DNA of 64,000 bases, taken from NCBI GenBank assembly GCA_013141505.1, contig JABFQX010000013.1:62001-126000 (forward strand), written 5' to 3'. How positions within the stretch are numbered: the first letter of the stretch is position 1; each line of letters starts with the position of its first letter. Both the position numbers and the translations under genes were made by a program. This DNA is from Methyloglobulus sp. (GTDB taxonomy: Bacteria > Pseudomonadota > Gammaproteobacteria > Methylococcales > Methylomonadaceae). A model generated the notes under the pieces. The model was not told the DNA's origin. It ran no database searches and was given only the letters and a program-made list of their open reading frames with translations. Below are positions 45,646 through 55,465 of the stretch, piece after piece.

Positions 45646-46851
45646 ATGATTAAATTTGGCCTAGACCTATTCCTTGAAGATCCCAGTTTACGCAAACCGC
45701 TTTCAGGCAAACGAGTCGCACTTCTGGCACACCCTGCCTCAGTCACCCAGGATTTAACGCACTCTCTCGATGCCTTGGCTGGTTTACCTGACATCACGCT
45801 CAGTGCTGCTTTGGGCCCCCAGCATGGTCTTCGGGGCGACAAGCAAGATAACATGGTGGAATCGCCCGATTTTATCGACACTCAGCTAGGTATTCCGGTA
45901 TTCAGCTTGTACGGCGAGGTGCGCCGCCCAACCGATGTCATGATGGATACCTTTGATATTTTATTGGTGGATTTACAAGATCTGGGATGCCGCATCTACA
46001 CCTTCATCACCACCTTACGCTATGTCCTGGAAGCGGCGGCAAAGCATAAAAAATCAGTGTGGATACTCGATCGCCCAAATCCTGCGGGTCGTCCTGTCGA
46101 AGGATTAACTTTACGTCCGGGCTGGGAGAGTTTTGTCGGCGCTGGTGCAATGCCCATGCGCCACGGCCTGACGATGGGAGAATTGGCGCACTGGTTTATT
46201 AGCACCCTAAAATTGGATGTCGATTGCCAAGTCATTACCATGCAAGGCTGGCAACCCGATGCCGCGCCGGGTTACGGCTGGCCTTTGGGTGAACGCACTT
46301 GGATCAACCCCAGCCCAAATGCCCCCAATTTGTGGATGACCCGCTGCTATGCCGGAACGGTCATGCTGGAAGGCACAACATTATCGGAAGGCCGTGGCAC
46401 CACTCGCCCGCTGGAATTGTTTGGTGCGCCGGATATTGATGCTCACGCAATCATTAAAACCATGCACGACTTGGCTCCGCAATGGCTTGAAGGTTGCCGC
46501 TTGCGCGAATGCTGGTTTGAACCGACCTTCCATAAACATGCTGGCAAACTGTGTGCAGGCATACAGATTCACGTGGAAGACGCATCTTACAATCACCACG
46601 CCTTTCGTCCTTGGCGCTTGCAAGCGTTGGCGTTTAAAGCATTGCGCCAATTACAGCCGGACTACCCGCTGTGGCGGGATTTCCCCTACGAATACGAACT
46701 CGACCGACTGGCAATTGATGTCATCAACGGTTCGCCCTTGTTGCGGGAATGGGTGGATGATTGCCACACCACAGCGGACGAATTGGATGATATTACTCAA
46801 GAAGATGAGCAGGCTTGGGAAGAAGACAGACGGCATTTCCTAATTTATTGA
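45646..46851 (+). CDS. NamZ-like (DUF1343) exo-beta-N-acetylmuramidase
   Basis: A 401-residue protein of the DUF1343 family, whose characterised member NamZ removes terminal N-acetylmuramic acid from peptidoglycan fragments (GH171). Motifs: VALLAHPASVTQD, GPQHGLRGDKQDN, VFSLYGEVRRPT, DLQDLGCRIYTFITT, the DRPNPAGRPVEG turn and the EGTTLSEGRGTTRP loop. No signal peptide is visible, so it would act in the cytoplasm on recycled muropeptides. It ends the SIMPL/DOMON operon. Function is inferred from the family. Confidence 0.85.
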   Translation: MIKFGLDLFLEDPSLRKPLSGKRVALLAHPASVTQDLTHSLDALAGLPDITLSAALGPQHGLRGDKQDNMVESPDFIDTQLGIPVFSLYGEVRRPTDVMMDTFDILLVDLQDLGCRIYTFITTLRYVLEAAAKHKKSVWILDRPNPAGRPVEGLTLRPGWESFVGAGAMPMRHGLTMGELAHWFISTLKLDVDCQVITMQGWQPDAAPGYGWPLGERTWINPSPNAPNLWMTRCYAGTVMLEGTTLSEGRGTTRPLELFGAPDIDAHAIIKTMHDLAPQWLEGCRLRECWFEPTFHKHAGKLCAGIQIHVEDASYNHHAFRPWRLQALAFKALRQLQPDYPLWRDFPYEYELDRLAIDVINGSPLLREWVDDCHTTADELDDITQEDEQAWEEDRRHFLIY

Positions 46852-47081
46852 GAGGCCAACTATTTCATTATATATTTCAATGGCATCCTAGAATGATCGG
46901 CCATTTGGTTTCTGTTGACCTATACGAAATTCTTTTGCAGCTTCTTACTATGCCCACCTGATATATAAATATAAAATTCAACAAAGTTGCAATTGTTTCC
47001 ATAAGCTAAATCTTTGAGGTGTTGAATTGAAGTAATTTGTATCATAATGACGCGTTTGTATAGTATTGATATAACATCCAA

Positions 47082-47900
47082 ATGACAGAATTCCCCAAAA
47101 GAGAGTTTTTTTTCAAGCCTGTTTTACAAGCAATACATGAGCTTGGAGGTTCTGGTACTAATGATGAAATAAACGATAAGGTCATTGCAATACTGAAAAT
47201 CTCAGAAGAATCGTTGGCTGTTATTCACAAAAACACCAATCAAACCGAATTTGAGTATCAAATGGCTTGGGTAAGGACAATGCTAAAGAGCCAAGGGCTA
47301 CTTGAAAATTCTCAAAGAGGCGTTTGGTCAATAAGTTCAAGTGCTGATTTTACTTTAGTAAACTTAGCTTTGGATAAAAAACTGGAATCTCAAATAAATC
47401 AAGAAGTGAATGAAGAAGAGAACTGGAAAGAAAAAGTTATTGATGTAATTACTGAACATTTATCTCCTGCTGCATTTGAACGATTAATTCAAAGACTCTT
47501 AAGAGAAAAGGGCTTTACACAAGTTGAAGTTACAGGAAGATCTGGCGATGGTGGCATTGATGGAAGAGGTATCGCAAGAATTAATGGAATATTGAGTTTT
47601 CACGTAATTTTTCAATGTAAAAGATATAAAAGTACATCTAAGGTTGGCTCAAAGGATATAAGAGATTTTCGGGGGGCTATGGTTGGTAGAACTGATAAGG
47701 GTCTATTTATTACTACAGCATCATTTACTAGAGACGCAATTGCTGAAGCCACAAGAGATGGTGCGCCAACTATCGACCTGATGGATGGGGAAAAATTAGC
47801 CGAAAAATTAAAAGAGCTTAATCTTGGATTAAAAATACAATTAAAAGAGACGGTTAAGGTTGATGAAGATTGGTTTAAAAATTTTGAAAAAAATCACTAA
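47082..47900 (+). CDS. Mrr-type restriction endonuclease
   Basis: A 272-residue type IV-like restriction protein. The N-terminal Mrr winged-helix domain (about residues 5-90) recognises DNA; the C-terminal PD-(D/E)xK nuclease domain (about 125-240) shows FERLIQRLLREKGF, GRSGDGGIDGRG (catalytic Asp) and VIFQCKRYKS (QxK-type motif), then RDFRGAMVGRTDKGLFITT. Such enzymes cut modified foreign DNA. The gene is AT-rich and stands alone in otherwise average-composition DNA, suggesting acquisition. Confidence 0.9.
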   Translation: MTEFPKREFFFKPVLQAIHELGGSGTNDEINDKVIAILKISEESLAVIHKNTNQTEFEYQMAWVRTMLKSQGLLENSQRGVWSISSSADFTLVNLALDKKLESQINQEVNEEENWKEKVIDVITEHLSPAAFERLIQRLLREKGFTQVEVTGRSGDGGIDGRGIARINGILSFHVIFQCKRYKSTSKVGSKDIRDFRGAMVGRTDKGLFITTASFTRDAIAEATRDGAPTIDLMDGEKLAEKLKELNLGLKIQLKETVKVDEDWFKNFEKNH

Positions 47901-47933
47901 AAATTGAATTGCCTTAAACCTCATTTGCATAAA

Positions 47934-47944
47934 ACGCACCCTAC
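47934..47944. repeat. Half copy of the GTAGGGTGC palindromic element
   Basis: ACGCACCCTAC matches the right arm of the palindrome at 27647-27702. It lies between the Mrr gene and rlpA. Confidence 0.4.
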
Positions 47945-48007
47945 CTACAGATATAAACAAACGAAAGGATTGCCAGCCAAAAACAGGTAAAAGCTATGCG
48001 GAGATGT

Positions 48008-48532
48008 CTAATCAGCACTGCCCAGATAATCAACTTTAACCCTCGCCAAGCCATTAAGGCCGATTCTTTTTGCCGCGCCATGGGACAGGTCTATGATGCG
48101 ATTTGGCTTGAATGGGCCTCGGTCATTGACGACCAAGACAATTGACCGGCCATTGTGCAGGTTAGTCACGCGGACTTTGCTGGGCAATGGCAAAGTTTTA
48201 TGCGCTGCCGAATAGCCATGCGGGGAGAAGTGCGAACCCATGGACGTTTTAGAACCCGACTCCGAACCGTACCAGGACGCAATCCCTGTTTCGCTGTAGC
48301 CGTGCGCCCATGTCATTGGGTAATAAGTTTTGCCTCGAACCCGATAAGGACGGTTGTACGCCTGCTTATTGCGATATTTATGGTGCGGTCTGCTCGTATG
48401 GTGCTTTGCTTGTGGAAGAGGTAACTGCGGTGGATCGGTGGCGCAACCACTCAACAGGCTGGTAGCCAACAATCCGAAAACAACAAAACCAATCCTTGGA
48501 CGACTTTTGAGAGCTTGCCAATATTGCTTCAT
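48008..48532 (-). CDS. rlpA: RlpA-like septal lipoprotein with altered catalytic loop
   Basis: A 174-residue lipoprotein. A signal sequence with lipobox LLSGCATD leads to a basic linker and a double-psi beta-barrel domain (about residues 80-172): GIASWYGSESGSKTSMG, AAHKTLPLPSKVRVTNL and VNDRGPF. RlpA is a lytic transglycosylase that cuts peptide-free murein at the septum. The His (AAHKTLP) and Asp (NDRGPF) of the active site are present, but the usual Glu of the GExF loop reads MGSHF, so activity is in doubt. The C-terminal SPOR domain of long RlpA proteins is missing. Confidence 0.85.
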   Translation of the reverse strand: MKQYWQALKSRPRIGFVVFGLLATSLLSGCATDPPQLPLPQAKHHTSRPHHKYRNKQAYNRPYRVRGKTYYPMTWAHGYSETGIASWYGSESGSKTSMGSHFSPHGYSAAHKTLPLPSKVRVTNLHNGRSIVLVVNDRGPFKPNRIIDLSHGAAKRIGLNGLARVKVDYLGSAD

Positions 48533-48733
48533 AAAGGCTGATCCAAAATCATGGAAACAGCATGGTTGCCGATTGTTTCGGCAACCGAATCGCTAACGAA
48601 AAACACAGGCAGCATGGCAAAACAGAATCCCTTTTCCTTAACCCTTCAATGGTCGCCATGATAAGCAAGTTCTATTAAATGGCGATTAAGGCATTTTGTT
48701 CAGCAACAAAAGGTCTTCTATTTTTTTAATAGT
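48533..48733. other. Spacer between rlpA and rfbA
   Basis: About 200 bases with no gene. No clear hairpin terminator was found for the rhamnose operon, which ends here. Confidence 0.35.
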
Positions 48734-49606
48734 TTAAATATCTGATATTTCAAGTAAATATTCGCCATAAGCGGTTTTGGCCAAGGCTTCACCACGTTGT
48801 ATCAATTCCGCCCGACTTAACCAACCTTGATTATAAGCAATTTCCTCAAGACAGGCTATTTTGAAGCCCTGGCGATGCTCAACGGTTTGGACGAACTGTC
48901 CGGCCTCTATCAAGCTGTCGTGAGTCCCAGTATCGAGCCAGGCGAAACCTCTGCCCAGAATTTCCACGTTAAGCTGTTGTTGCTCCAGGTAAACACGATT
49001 GACAGTCGTTATTTCGAGTTCACCACGGGCTGACGGTTTTATTTTTTTGGCAATATCGACAACTTGATTATCGTAAAAATATAGCCCGGTAACGGCATAG
49101 TTTGACTTAGGTTTTGCGGGTTTTTCTTCGATGGAAATCGCCCGGTTGTCGGCATTGAATTCCACTACGCCGAATCGTTCGGCATCTTTTACTTTATAGC
49201 CGAATACTGTTGCACCTTCAGTTCGTGCCATCGCATGTTTGAGGTTAATGGAAAAGCCTTGTCCAAAGAAGATATTGTCACCCAAAACCAAGCAACTGTT
49301 ACTGTCGCCGATAAATTTTTCTCCAATCAGGAACGCCTGAGCCAAACCTTCGGGTTTGGGCTGCACGGCATACTCAAGTTTTATGCCGTAATCAGAACCA
49401 TCACCCAGCAGGTTTTTAAAACTGTGCTGTTCTTCAGGGGTGGTAATAATCAGGACTTCCCGTATCCCTGCCAACATCAATACCGATAAGGGATAGTAAA
49501 TCATAGGCTTATCATAGACTGGTAACAGTTGCTTTGATACCGCCTTGGTAATCGGGTGCAGTCTTGTGCCGGCACCGCCAGCGAGAATTATGCCTTTCCA
49601 GTTCAT
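48734..49606 (-). CDS. rfbA: Glucose-1-phosphate thymidylyltransferase
   Basis: A 290-residue enzyme making dTDP-glucose, the first step to dTDP-L-rhamnose. It has the nucleotide-binding start [17 protein letters not shown], then [30 protein letters not shown] and the [15 protein letters not shown] signature. The ATG at 49606 starts this motif correctly; an upstream ATG at 49666 would overlap rfbB. Last gene of the rhamnose operon. Confidence 0.96.
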   Translation of the reverse strand: MNWKGIILAGGAGTRLHPITKAVSKQLLPVYDKPMIYYPLSVLMLAGIREVLIITTPEEQHSFKNLLGDGSDYGIKLEYAVQPKPEGLAQAFLIGEKFIGDSNSCLVLGDNIFFGQGFSINLKHAMARTEGATVFGYKVKDAERFGVVEFNADNRAISIEEKPAKPKSNYAVTGLYFYDNQVVDIAKKIKPSARGELEITTVNRVYLEQQQLNVEILGRGFAWLDTGTHDSLIEAGQFVQTVEHRQGFKIACLEEIAYNQGWLSRAELIQRGEALAKTAYGEYLLEISDI

Positions 49607-49608
49607 TG

Positions 49609-50673
49609 CTAGTCTCCTAATCCTAATCTTTCTCGGCGGTAGCTGCCATCTTGGACATGACGACACCAGTCCATGTTATCGAGATACCACTGCACTGTTT
49701 TTTTCAGGCCAGTTTCAAAGGTTTCTTCCGGTGTCCAGCCCAGTTCATTGGCGATTTTACCGGCATCAATGGCATAACGTAGGTCATGCCCTGGACGATC
49801 CTTAACAAAGGTAATTAAATCCTCATATTTACTGATGCTGCCAGGTTTTTGTGGATGCAATTCTTCAAGAATGCTACAAATAGTCCTGACCACAGTGATA
49901 TTTTCTTTTTCGTTGTGTCCACCTATATTGTAAGTCTCGCCGATTTTACCGGTTTCCACAACGGTAAGCAGTGCCCTGGCATGGTCGTCCACATAAAGCC
50001 AATCCCTTACCTGTTTGCCATCACCATAAACGGGCAATGGTTTGCCGTCGAGGGCGTTAAGGATGACCAAGGGAATGAGCTTTTCCGGAAAATGGTACGG
50101 CCCGTAGTTGTTGGAACAGTTGGTGACCACGACAGGTAGTCCATAGGTGCGATGCCAAGCACGGACAATATGGTCAGAACTGGCTTTCGACGCAGAATAT
50201 GGCGAACTGGGCGAATAAGGCGTTTCTTCGGTAAACAAGGAATCATCGTTCGGCAAATCACCGTACACTTCATCGGTAGATATGTGATGAAAACGGAATT
50301 TGGCTTTTTTATCGACCGCCAAATTCTGCCAATAGTTACGAGCCGCTTCGACCAAGCTATAAGTCCCGACAATATTGGTCGTTATAAACTCTGCCGGACC
50401 ATCAATTGAACGGTCAACATGGGATTCGGCAGCCAAGTGCATAATCACATCGGGTTGATGCTTATCCAACAATTGCTTAACTGTTGCGGCATCACAGATA
50501 TCGGCTTGCTCAAACTGGTAACGCGGATTGGCCTCTACCGACTTGAGCGACTCCAAATTACCTGCATAGGTCAACTTATCAAGATTGACGACATGGTGAT
50601 CCGTGTTGCCAAGCACATGGCGAACTAGCGCGGAACCAATAAATCCGGCGCCGCCGGTGATTAAAATCTTCAT
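49609..50673 (-). CDS. rfbB: dTDP-glucose 4,6-dehydratase
   Basis: A 354-residue short-chain dehydrogenase that makes dTDP-4-keto-6-deoxyglucose. It begins [20 protein letters not shown], has the [11 protein letters not shown] active site with the Asp-Glu pair, the [15 protein letters not shown] YxxxK motif and [18 protein letters not shown]. Full length and typical. 86 bases separate it from rfbD. Confidence 0.96.
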   Translation of the reverse strand: MKILITGGAGFIGSALVRHVLGNTDHHVVNLDKLTYAGNLESLKSVEANPRYQFEQADICDAATVKQLLDKHQPDVIMHLAAESHVDRSIDGPAEFITTNIVGTYSLVEAARNYWQNLAVDKKAKFRFHHISTDEVYGDLPNDDSLFTEETPYSPSSPYSASKASSDHIVRAWHRTYGLPVVVTNCSNNYGPYHFPEKLIPLVILNALDGKPLPVYGDGKQVRDWLYVDDHARALLTVVETGKIGETYNIGGHNEKENITVVRTICSILEELHPQKPGSISKYEDLITFVKDRPGHDLRYAIDAGKIANELGWTPEETFETGLKKTVQWYLDNMDWCRHVQDGSYRRERLGLGD

Positions 50674-50759
50674 GGATGGAATTTTCTCGCTGCTTTGGAT
50701 TGTTTGTTAATGAATGTAATCATAGTTTTTGTTTTATTAAAAACAAGGACATCATCTAA

Positions 50760-51647
50760 TTAAGCCAGATCTTGCATGCATAACCGGAGTGAATTATCCC
50801 ATGATGGCATGGTTAACCTAAAATGCTGTTCCAGTTTTTGACAAGACAGGCGCGAATTTGCCGGCCTTTGCGCGGGCACAGGATAGTCAGTCGCCGGGAT
50901 GGGCTGTATGACGCGGTTTTTAAGTGTCAACGTCCCTTGTTCGCGGACGTTATTGACTATTTGTTCGGCAAAGCCATGCCAAGACGTTTCGCCTGAAGAT
51001 GTCAAATGGTAAATATCGGATTTAAATCGGCCACTTTGCCTTTCAAGTAATGCTTGCCGTACTAGATGTGCGGTCGTTTCGGCGATCAAACGCGCCCAGG
51101 TCGGTGAACCAATCTGATCAGCAACAATTTTCAATTCTTCGCGTTCGGCAGCAAGGCGCAGGATTGTTTTTAAGAAATTACTGCCCCGATTGGTGTAGAC
51201 CCACGATGTCCGCAAGATCAAGCAATCACCAGCCACTTGCTGGATAGCCTGCTCACCCGCCAATTTGCTTTGTCCGTACACGTTGAGGGGATTGGTCGGA
51301 TCATCTTCCACATAAGGTGTAGTTTTACTGCCGTCGAAAACGTAATCGGTCGAGTAATGCACCAATAAAGCACCAGTTTTTCTGGCTTCTTCCGCCAATA
51401 CACCGGGTGCTTCGGCGTTAATCAGGAAGGCCAGTTCTTTTTCTGTTTCGGCCTTATCCACGGCTGTGTAAGCCGCAGGATTTACGATGACATCCGGTTT
51501 ATGCTGTTGGATAACGGCGCGTAATGAGGATAAATCAGCAAGATCAGCCTGATTACGATTGACTGCAATCACCTCACCCAAGGGTAATAAGGTTCGAGTC
51601 AATTCCCAGCCTACTTGCCCGGTGGCGCCGGTGAGAAGAATTTTCAT
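50760..51647 (-). CDS. rfbD: dTDP-4-dehydrorhamnose reductase
   Basis: A 295-residue SDR enzyme, last step to dTDP-L-rhamnose. The start MKILLTGATGQVGWELTRTL, the VNPAAYTAVDKAE motif, HYSTDYVFDG and the YGQSKLAGE catalytic region are all present. It overlaps rfbC by four bases. Confidence 0.96.
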   Translation of the reverse strand: MKILLTGATGQVGWELTRTLLPLGEVIAVNRNQADLADLSSLRAVIQQHKPDVIVNPAAYTAVDKAETEKELAFLINAEAPGVLAEEARKTGALLVHYSTDYVFDGSKTTPYVEDDPTNPLNVYGQSKLAGEQAIQQVAGDCLILRTSWVYTNRGSNFLKTILRLAAEREELKIVADQIGSPTWARLIAETTAHLVRQALLERQSGRFKSDIYHLTSSGETSWHGFAEQIVNNVREQGTLTLKNRVIQPIPATDYPVPAQRPANSRLSCQKLEQHFRLTMPSWDNSLRLCMQDLA

Positions 51648-52192
51648 GTAAACACCTCGGCTTCACTGAGCTGTTTGCCCACTTTGTCCTTGTTCGAGAG
51701 CAACGGTTCTTCGCCGTTTAAAGGCCAATCAATGCCGATGGCAGGATCATTCCATAACAAGCTTCGCTCATGCTCTGGTGCCCAGTAGTCAGTTGTTTTG
51801 TATAGAAACTCTGCTGTCTCGCTGGTGACCAAAAAACCATGGGCAAAGCCTTCTGGAATCCAGAATTGGCGTTTGTTTTCGGCGGAAAGTAGCACGCCTA
51901 CCCAATGCCCAAAGGTTGGCGATTGCTTGCGAAGGTCTACCGCAACATCGAAGACCTCGCCAGTGACAACCCGCACCAGCTTACCTTGGGACTGCTGAAT
52001 TTGGTAATGCAAGCCGCGCAAGACACCTTTAGCCGATTTGGAGTGGTTGTCCTGGACGAAATTTCTTTTCACCCCTGTTAGCTCGGCGAATTTGTTGGCA
52101 TTAAAGCTTTCGTAGAAAAAACCACGTTCATCCCCAAAAACCTTGGGTTCAATAATCAAGACATCAGGTATCGCTGTTTTAGTTATTTGCAT
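51644..52192 (-). CDS. rfbC: dTDP-4-dehydrorhamnose 3,5-epimerase
   Basis: A 182-residue cupin epimerase. It contains FGDERGFFYESFNANKF, the FVQDNHSKSAKGVLRGLHYQ active site (His-Asp dyad) and WIPEGFAHGFLV. Full length. First sugar gene of the rhamnose operon, 34 bases after the Wzz-type gene. Confidence 0.96.
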   Translation of the reverse strand: MQITKTAIPDVLIIEPKVFGDERGFFYESFNANKFAELTGVKRNFVQDNHSKSAKGVLRGLHYQIQQSQGKLVRVVTGEVFDVAVDLRKQSPTFGHWVGVLLSAENKRQFWIPEGFAHGFLVTSETAEFLYKTTDYWAPEHERSLLWNDPAIGIDWPLNGEEPLLSNKDKVGKQLSEAEVFT

Positions 52193-52225
52193 AATGAAGC
52201 ACTTTTATTAGCTGAAATGGATGAA

Positions 52226-53149
52226 TTAATGCGTATCAATTTGGGCATTGGTTTTGTCAATTTGATCCCATAACAAGGCAGTGAAAACGCCTAAAATTAA
52301 CCCTGCTATAAGCGATATTAAAATCACCGGTATTTTTCCAATACCGACAGGTTCAACCGACCTTGTTACCGGAAATAAAACATTGGTATCCTGCGTTAAG
52401 CCTAGATCGAGTAGTTTATTGGTCAATCTTGACTCAAGCCTAGCTTTCTCGTCCGCTATTTGCTGCCGTTGCCCGGCCAGTCCAGTCAAAACTAAAGCGG
52501 TCGTACCGCCGTTTTCGATGGGTGCGGATTTAAACAATTTGTCAAAGCTCTGGATTCGGTTATTCAATTCTGTTTCCTCTATGGTTAGAAGTTCCAGATT
52601 TTTTTTTGCATCCGCTATTTGCTCAGTCAACTGATTCCTGAATATTTTAATCCGTACGTTAAGATCATTGACGGCAGTGGTGCTTATTTTACCAATCAAT
52701 TGATCATAAACCGGGGCTGATGTTTCTGGATTTTTACTGCTTATAATTATCATGTGGCTGTCTTTAGGGACAGAGATGTCAATGTCGCCAATCTTTTTTT
52801 CCTGAGGATTTTCCTGGTAAAAGTCTTTTAGTACAGTATTTTCGTACAACGTCTTTAGTTTTATCACCAGACTTTTTGCATCCTCGACGGGTTTTTCATT
52901 GCCGTCAACAAAAAGCGAACCTATCTGGATTGCCGTGGAATAAGCGTACACATCTGGCCTTAAGGTAGCGTAGGCAATGCCTACCAAAGTCACTATCAAG
53001 CTAACAGCAGAAATAAGAGTTTTTCTTTTTGCTAAAGTACGCCAAACGTCCAGTAAATTTATCACATCATCCTGTGGCTGCATTAAAGCCGGATGAACGT
53101 ATTGCTGGGTAGAGTCGAAACCGATATCCTGTGTTTTCTTATAATCCAT
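52226..53149 (-). CDS. Wzz-type polysaccharide chain-length determinant
   Basis: A 307-residue inner-membrane protein of the Wzz/polysaccharide co-polymerase family. The N-terminal Wzz domain holds the first membrane helix (about residues 42-60, LISAVSLIVTLVGIAYATL after LLDVWRTLAKRKT), then a periplasmic coiled-coil region, and a second helix near the end (IPVILISLIAGLILGVFTAL) with the proline-containing pre-helix. It sets the length of O-antigen or capsule chains. First gene of the rhamnose operon, so rhamnose is probably a component of that polymer. Confidence 0.9.
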   Translation of the reverse strand: MDYKKTQDIGFDSTQQYVHPALMQPQDDVINLLDVWRTLAKRKTLISAVSLIVTLVGIAYATLRPDVYAYSTAIQIGSLFVDGNEKPVEDAKSLVIKLKTLYENTVLKDFYQENPQEKKIGDIDISVPKDSHMIIISSKNPETSAPVYDQLIGKISTTAVNDLNVRIKIFRNQLTEQIADAKKNLELLTIEETELNNRIQSFDKLFKSAPIENGGTTALVLTGLAGQRQQIADEKARLESRLTNKLLDLGLTQDTNVLFPVTRSVEPVGIGKIPVILISLIAGLILGVFTALLWDQIDKTNAQIDTH

Positions 53150-53239
53150 TCATTTGAACCAAATTAGTTATCTAAGCTCTATTTTACAGTATTAACCTAG
53201 GATGGTTGTTCTGTTTTTAGAATCGTCTAATATGAATTA

Positions 53240-55348
53240 ATGCAAAACATCATTACGTCCAACCAGCCCCTGTTCAACGGATTTTCTGTCCGGGATGAAG
53301 CGCTTATCCAACAAGCCTTGGCAATCATTGCCAAAATACCCGAAGATACGCCTTATCTGCGACCTAAAGGTATTGATGTGGCTGCCATTTTAACGATATT
53401 TAATGTCGATGCAGAAACATTGTTGGCGACCATACTAAGCGATCCCAGGGTATCTGAGCTGGATCCTAAACCCGACATCGCCAAACAATTTGGCACCACG
53501 ATTGCAGCACTGGTGAAAGACATTAACTGGCTAAACAAGCTGAATGTCTATTCGACCGACATGATCCACCAGCCAAACCAGGCCGAAACATTGCGGCGCA
53601 TGTTGTTGTCAATGACCCAAGATGTGCGTGCCGTATTAATTAAATTGGCTTACCGCATCAAGCGCCTGCGGATTTTGCCTGTTGAGGCCTACGAAGTTCG
53701 CCACTTCATAGCGCAGGAAACCCTGGATATTTATGCCCCAATCGCCAATCGCTTGGGTATCCATCAATTCAAATGGGAATTGGAGGATATGGCGTTCCGC
53801 TATCTGGAGCCGCAGATTTATCTCAAGATCGTCAAAGCCCTGGCGGCAAAACGTGACCAGCGGGAAGCCAGCATCAAGGATTTTATCGCCTTGCTTAACA
53901 CACACCTTGGCGAGGAAGGCATGTCTGCCGAAATTTATGGCCGCCCCAAGCATATCTACAGTATCTGGAAAAAAATGCAGCGCAAACAACTGGATATTGA
54001 CGAGTTGTACGATCTGCTGGCGGTGCGCGTAATCGTCGATAACCTGACCAACTGTTACGCTGTGCTGGGCATCGTACATGGTACGTGGCAGTATATTCCC
54101 AAGGAGTTTGACGATTACATCGCCAACCCCAAAGAAAATGGCTACCAATCCCTGCATACGGTGATTATCGACCCCAATGGCAACCGTATTGAAGTCCAAA
54201 TCCGCACCCGTGAAATGCATGAATTCGCCGAAATGGGTGTGGCGGCACACTGGTCTTACAAAGAAGGCGGCAAACATAATGCGGCAATGGATAAAAGCAT
54301 TGCCTCCCTGCGTAAATTGCTGGAAGAGAAAGAGGGAGATGACAATCTAGGCGATGACTTCCGTAGCGAGCTATTCCGCGACCGAGTGTATGTACTGACA
54401 CCTGCCGGAAAACTGGTTGACCTGGTCAGAGGTGCCACACCGCTTGATTTTGCCTACGCCATCCACACCGAAATCGGCCATAGTTGCCGAGGTGCGAAAG
54501 TGAATGGCCGCATTTGTCCTTTGACGTATTCGCTGAAATCCGGTGAACAAGTCGAAATCCTGACCAGTAAAGACATCCGCCCCAACCGCAACTGGATTGA
54601 TCCTAACCTGGGTTATTTGAAATCCACTCATGCCATCAGCAAAGTCAAAAGCTGGTTTAAACATCAACAACGCGACGAAAATATTGCTGCCGGTAAGGCG
54701 ATTCTGGACAAAGAAGCACAACGGCTAGGCCTAAAATCAGCTAATCTCAAAGAACTTGTGCAACATTTCAAGTTAGCAGATACCGATGCCTTGCTCGAAG
54801 CGATAGGCCGCAATGACATCAACAGCCGACAACTGGCGGCATTTTTTAAGATACCGGAGCTGGAGCCCCAGCCGCCGACCACACTTAAACCGAAGCCCGA
54901 GAAGAAGTCCGTCGTCAGCGTCGAAGGTATTGATAATGTGCTGACAACTTTTGCCCATTGCTGCACACCGATACTGGGCGATGACATCATCGGTTACATC
55001 TCACACCACCGTGGTATTACTGTGCATCGCAAAGACTGCGGTAACATCACCAACATCAGCCCTGAAAAACAGCTTCAACTCATTTCGGTATTCTGGGGAA
55101 CGCAAAAGGCCAGCCATTCTGTGCCGATTGTCATCCGCGCCTACAATGCCCGACATTTGTTGAACAACGTCACCCAGGCATTAACCCAAGCCAACATCCA
55201 TATCACCAATGCCGCACTGGAGACCAACCCCGACTTTTCCGCCGTCCTCAACCTGACGATACAAATTGAAAATACCCGGCAATTAAGCCTGGTGCTTGGA
55301 AAAATAAGCCAACTACCTAATATTGTTGACGTTAAGCGGGAAATTTAA
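53240..55348 (+). CDS. relA: RelA-type (p)ppGpp synthetase
   Basis: A 702-residue long RSH protein. The N-terminal HD hydrolase domain is degenerate (the HD and ED pairs are absent around ATILSDPRV). The synthetase domain has YGRPKHIYSIWKKMQ, the RelA-type acidic EFDDYIANPKENGYQS in place of RFKD, and EVQIRTREMHEFAE. TGS (VYVLTPAGKLVDLVRG) and C-terminal zinc-finger and ACT domains (FAHCCTPILGDDIIGY, then a final ACT) follow. It makes (p)ppGpp on stalled ribosomes but cannot hydrolyse it, so a SpoT must exist elsewhere. Transcribed divergently from the wzz gene. Confidence 0.93.
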   Translation: MQNIITSNQPLFNGFSVRDEALIQQALAIIAKIPEDTPYLRPKGIDVAAILTIFNVDAETLLATILSDPRVSELDPKPDIAKQFGTTIAALVKDINWLNKLNVYSTDMIHQPNQAETLRRMLLSMTQDVRAVLIKLAYRIKRLRILPVEAYEVRHFIAQETLDIYAPIANRLGIHQFKWELEDMAFRYLEPQIYLKIVKALAAKRDQREASIKDFIALLNTHLGEEGMSAEIYGRPKHIYSIWKKMQRKQLDIDELYDLLAVRVIVDNLTNCYAVLGIVHGTWQYIPKEFDDYIANPKENGYQSLHTVIIDPNGNRIEVQIRTREMHEFAEMGVAAHWSYKEGGKHNAAMDKSIASLRKLLEEKEGDDNLGDDFRSELFRDRVYVLTPAGKLVDLVRGATPLDFAYAIHTEIGHSCRGAKVNGRICPLTYSLKSGEQVEILTSKDIRPNRNWIDPNLGYLKSTHAISKVKSWFKHQQRDENIAAGKAILDKEAQRLGLKSANLKELVQHFKLADTDALLEAIGRNDINSRQLAAFFKIPELEPQPPTTLKPKPEKKSVVSVEGIDNVLTTFAHCCTPILGDDIIGYISHHRGITVHRKDCGNITNISPEKQLQLISVFWGTQKASHSVPIVIRAYNARHLLNNVTQALTQANIHITNAALETNPDFSAVLNLTIQIENTRQLSLVLGKISQLPNIVDVKREI

Positions 55349-55360
55349 ATGATTTAATTC

Positions 55361-55388
55361 CGTTCGCCCTGAGTTTGTCGAAGGGCTT
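55361..55388. repeat. Dispersed hairpin repeat after relA
   Basis: CGTTCGCCCTGAGTTTGTCG followed by AAGGGCTT is a copy of a repeat common in many gammaproteobacteria; GCCCT and AGGGC form a short stem. It may also end relA transcription. Confidence 0.55.
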
Positions 55389-55465
55389 ATTTCAGATAAC
55401 CACATCAAAACAAATAGTTCAAGGTAAAATCAGCCAATACCAAATCCTAACCTTGGATTCTTTTT

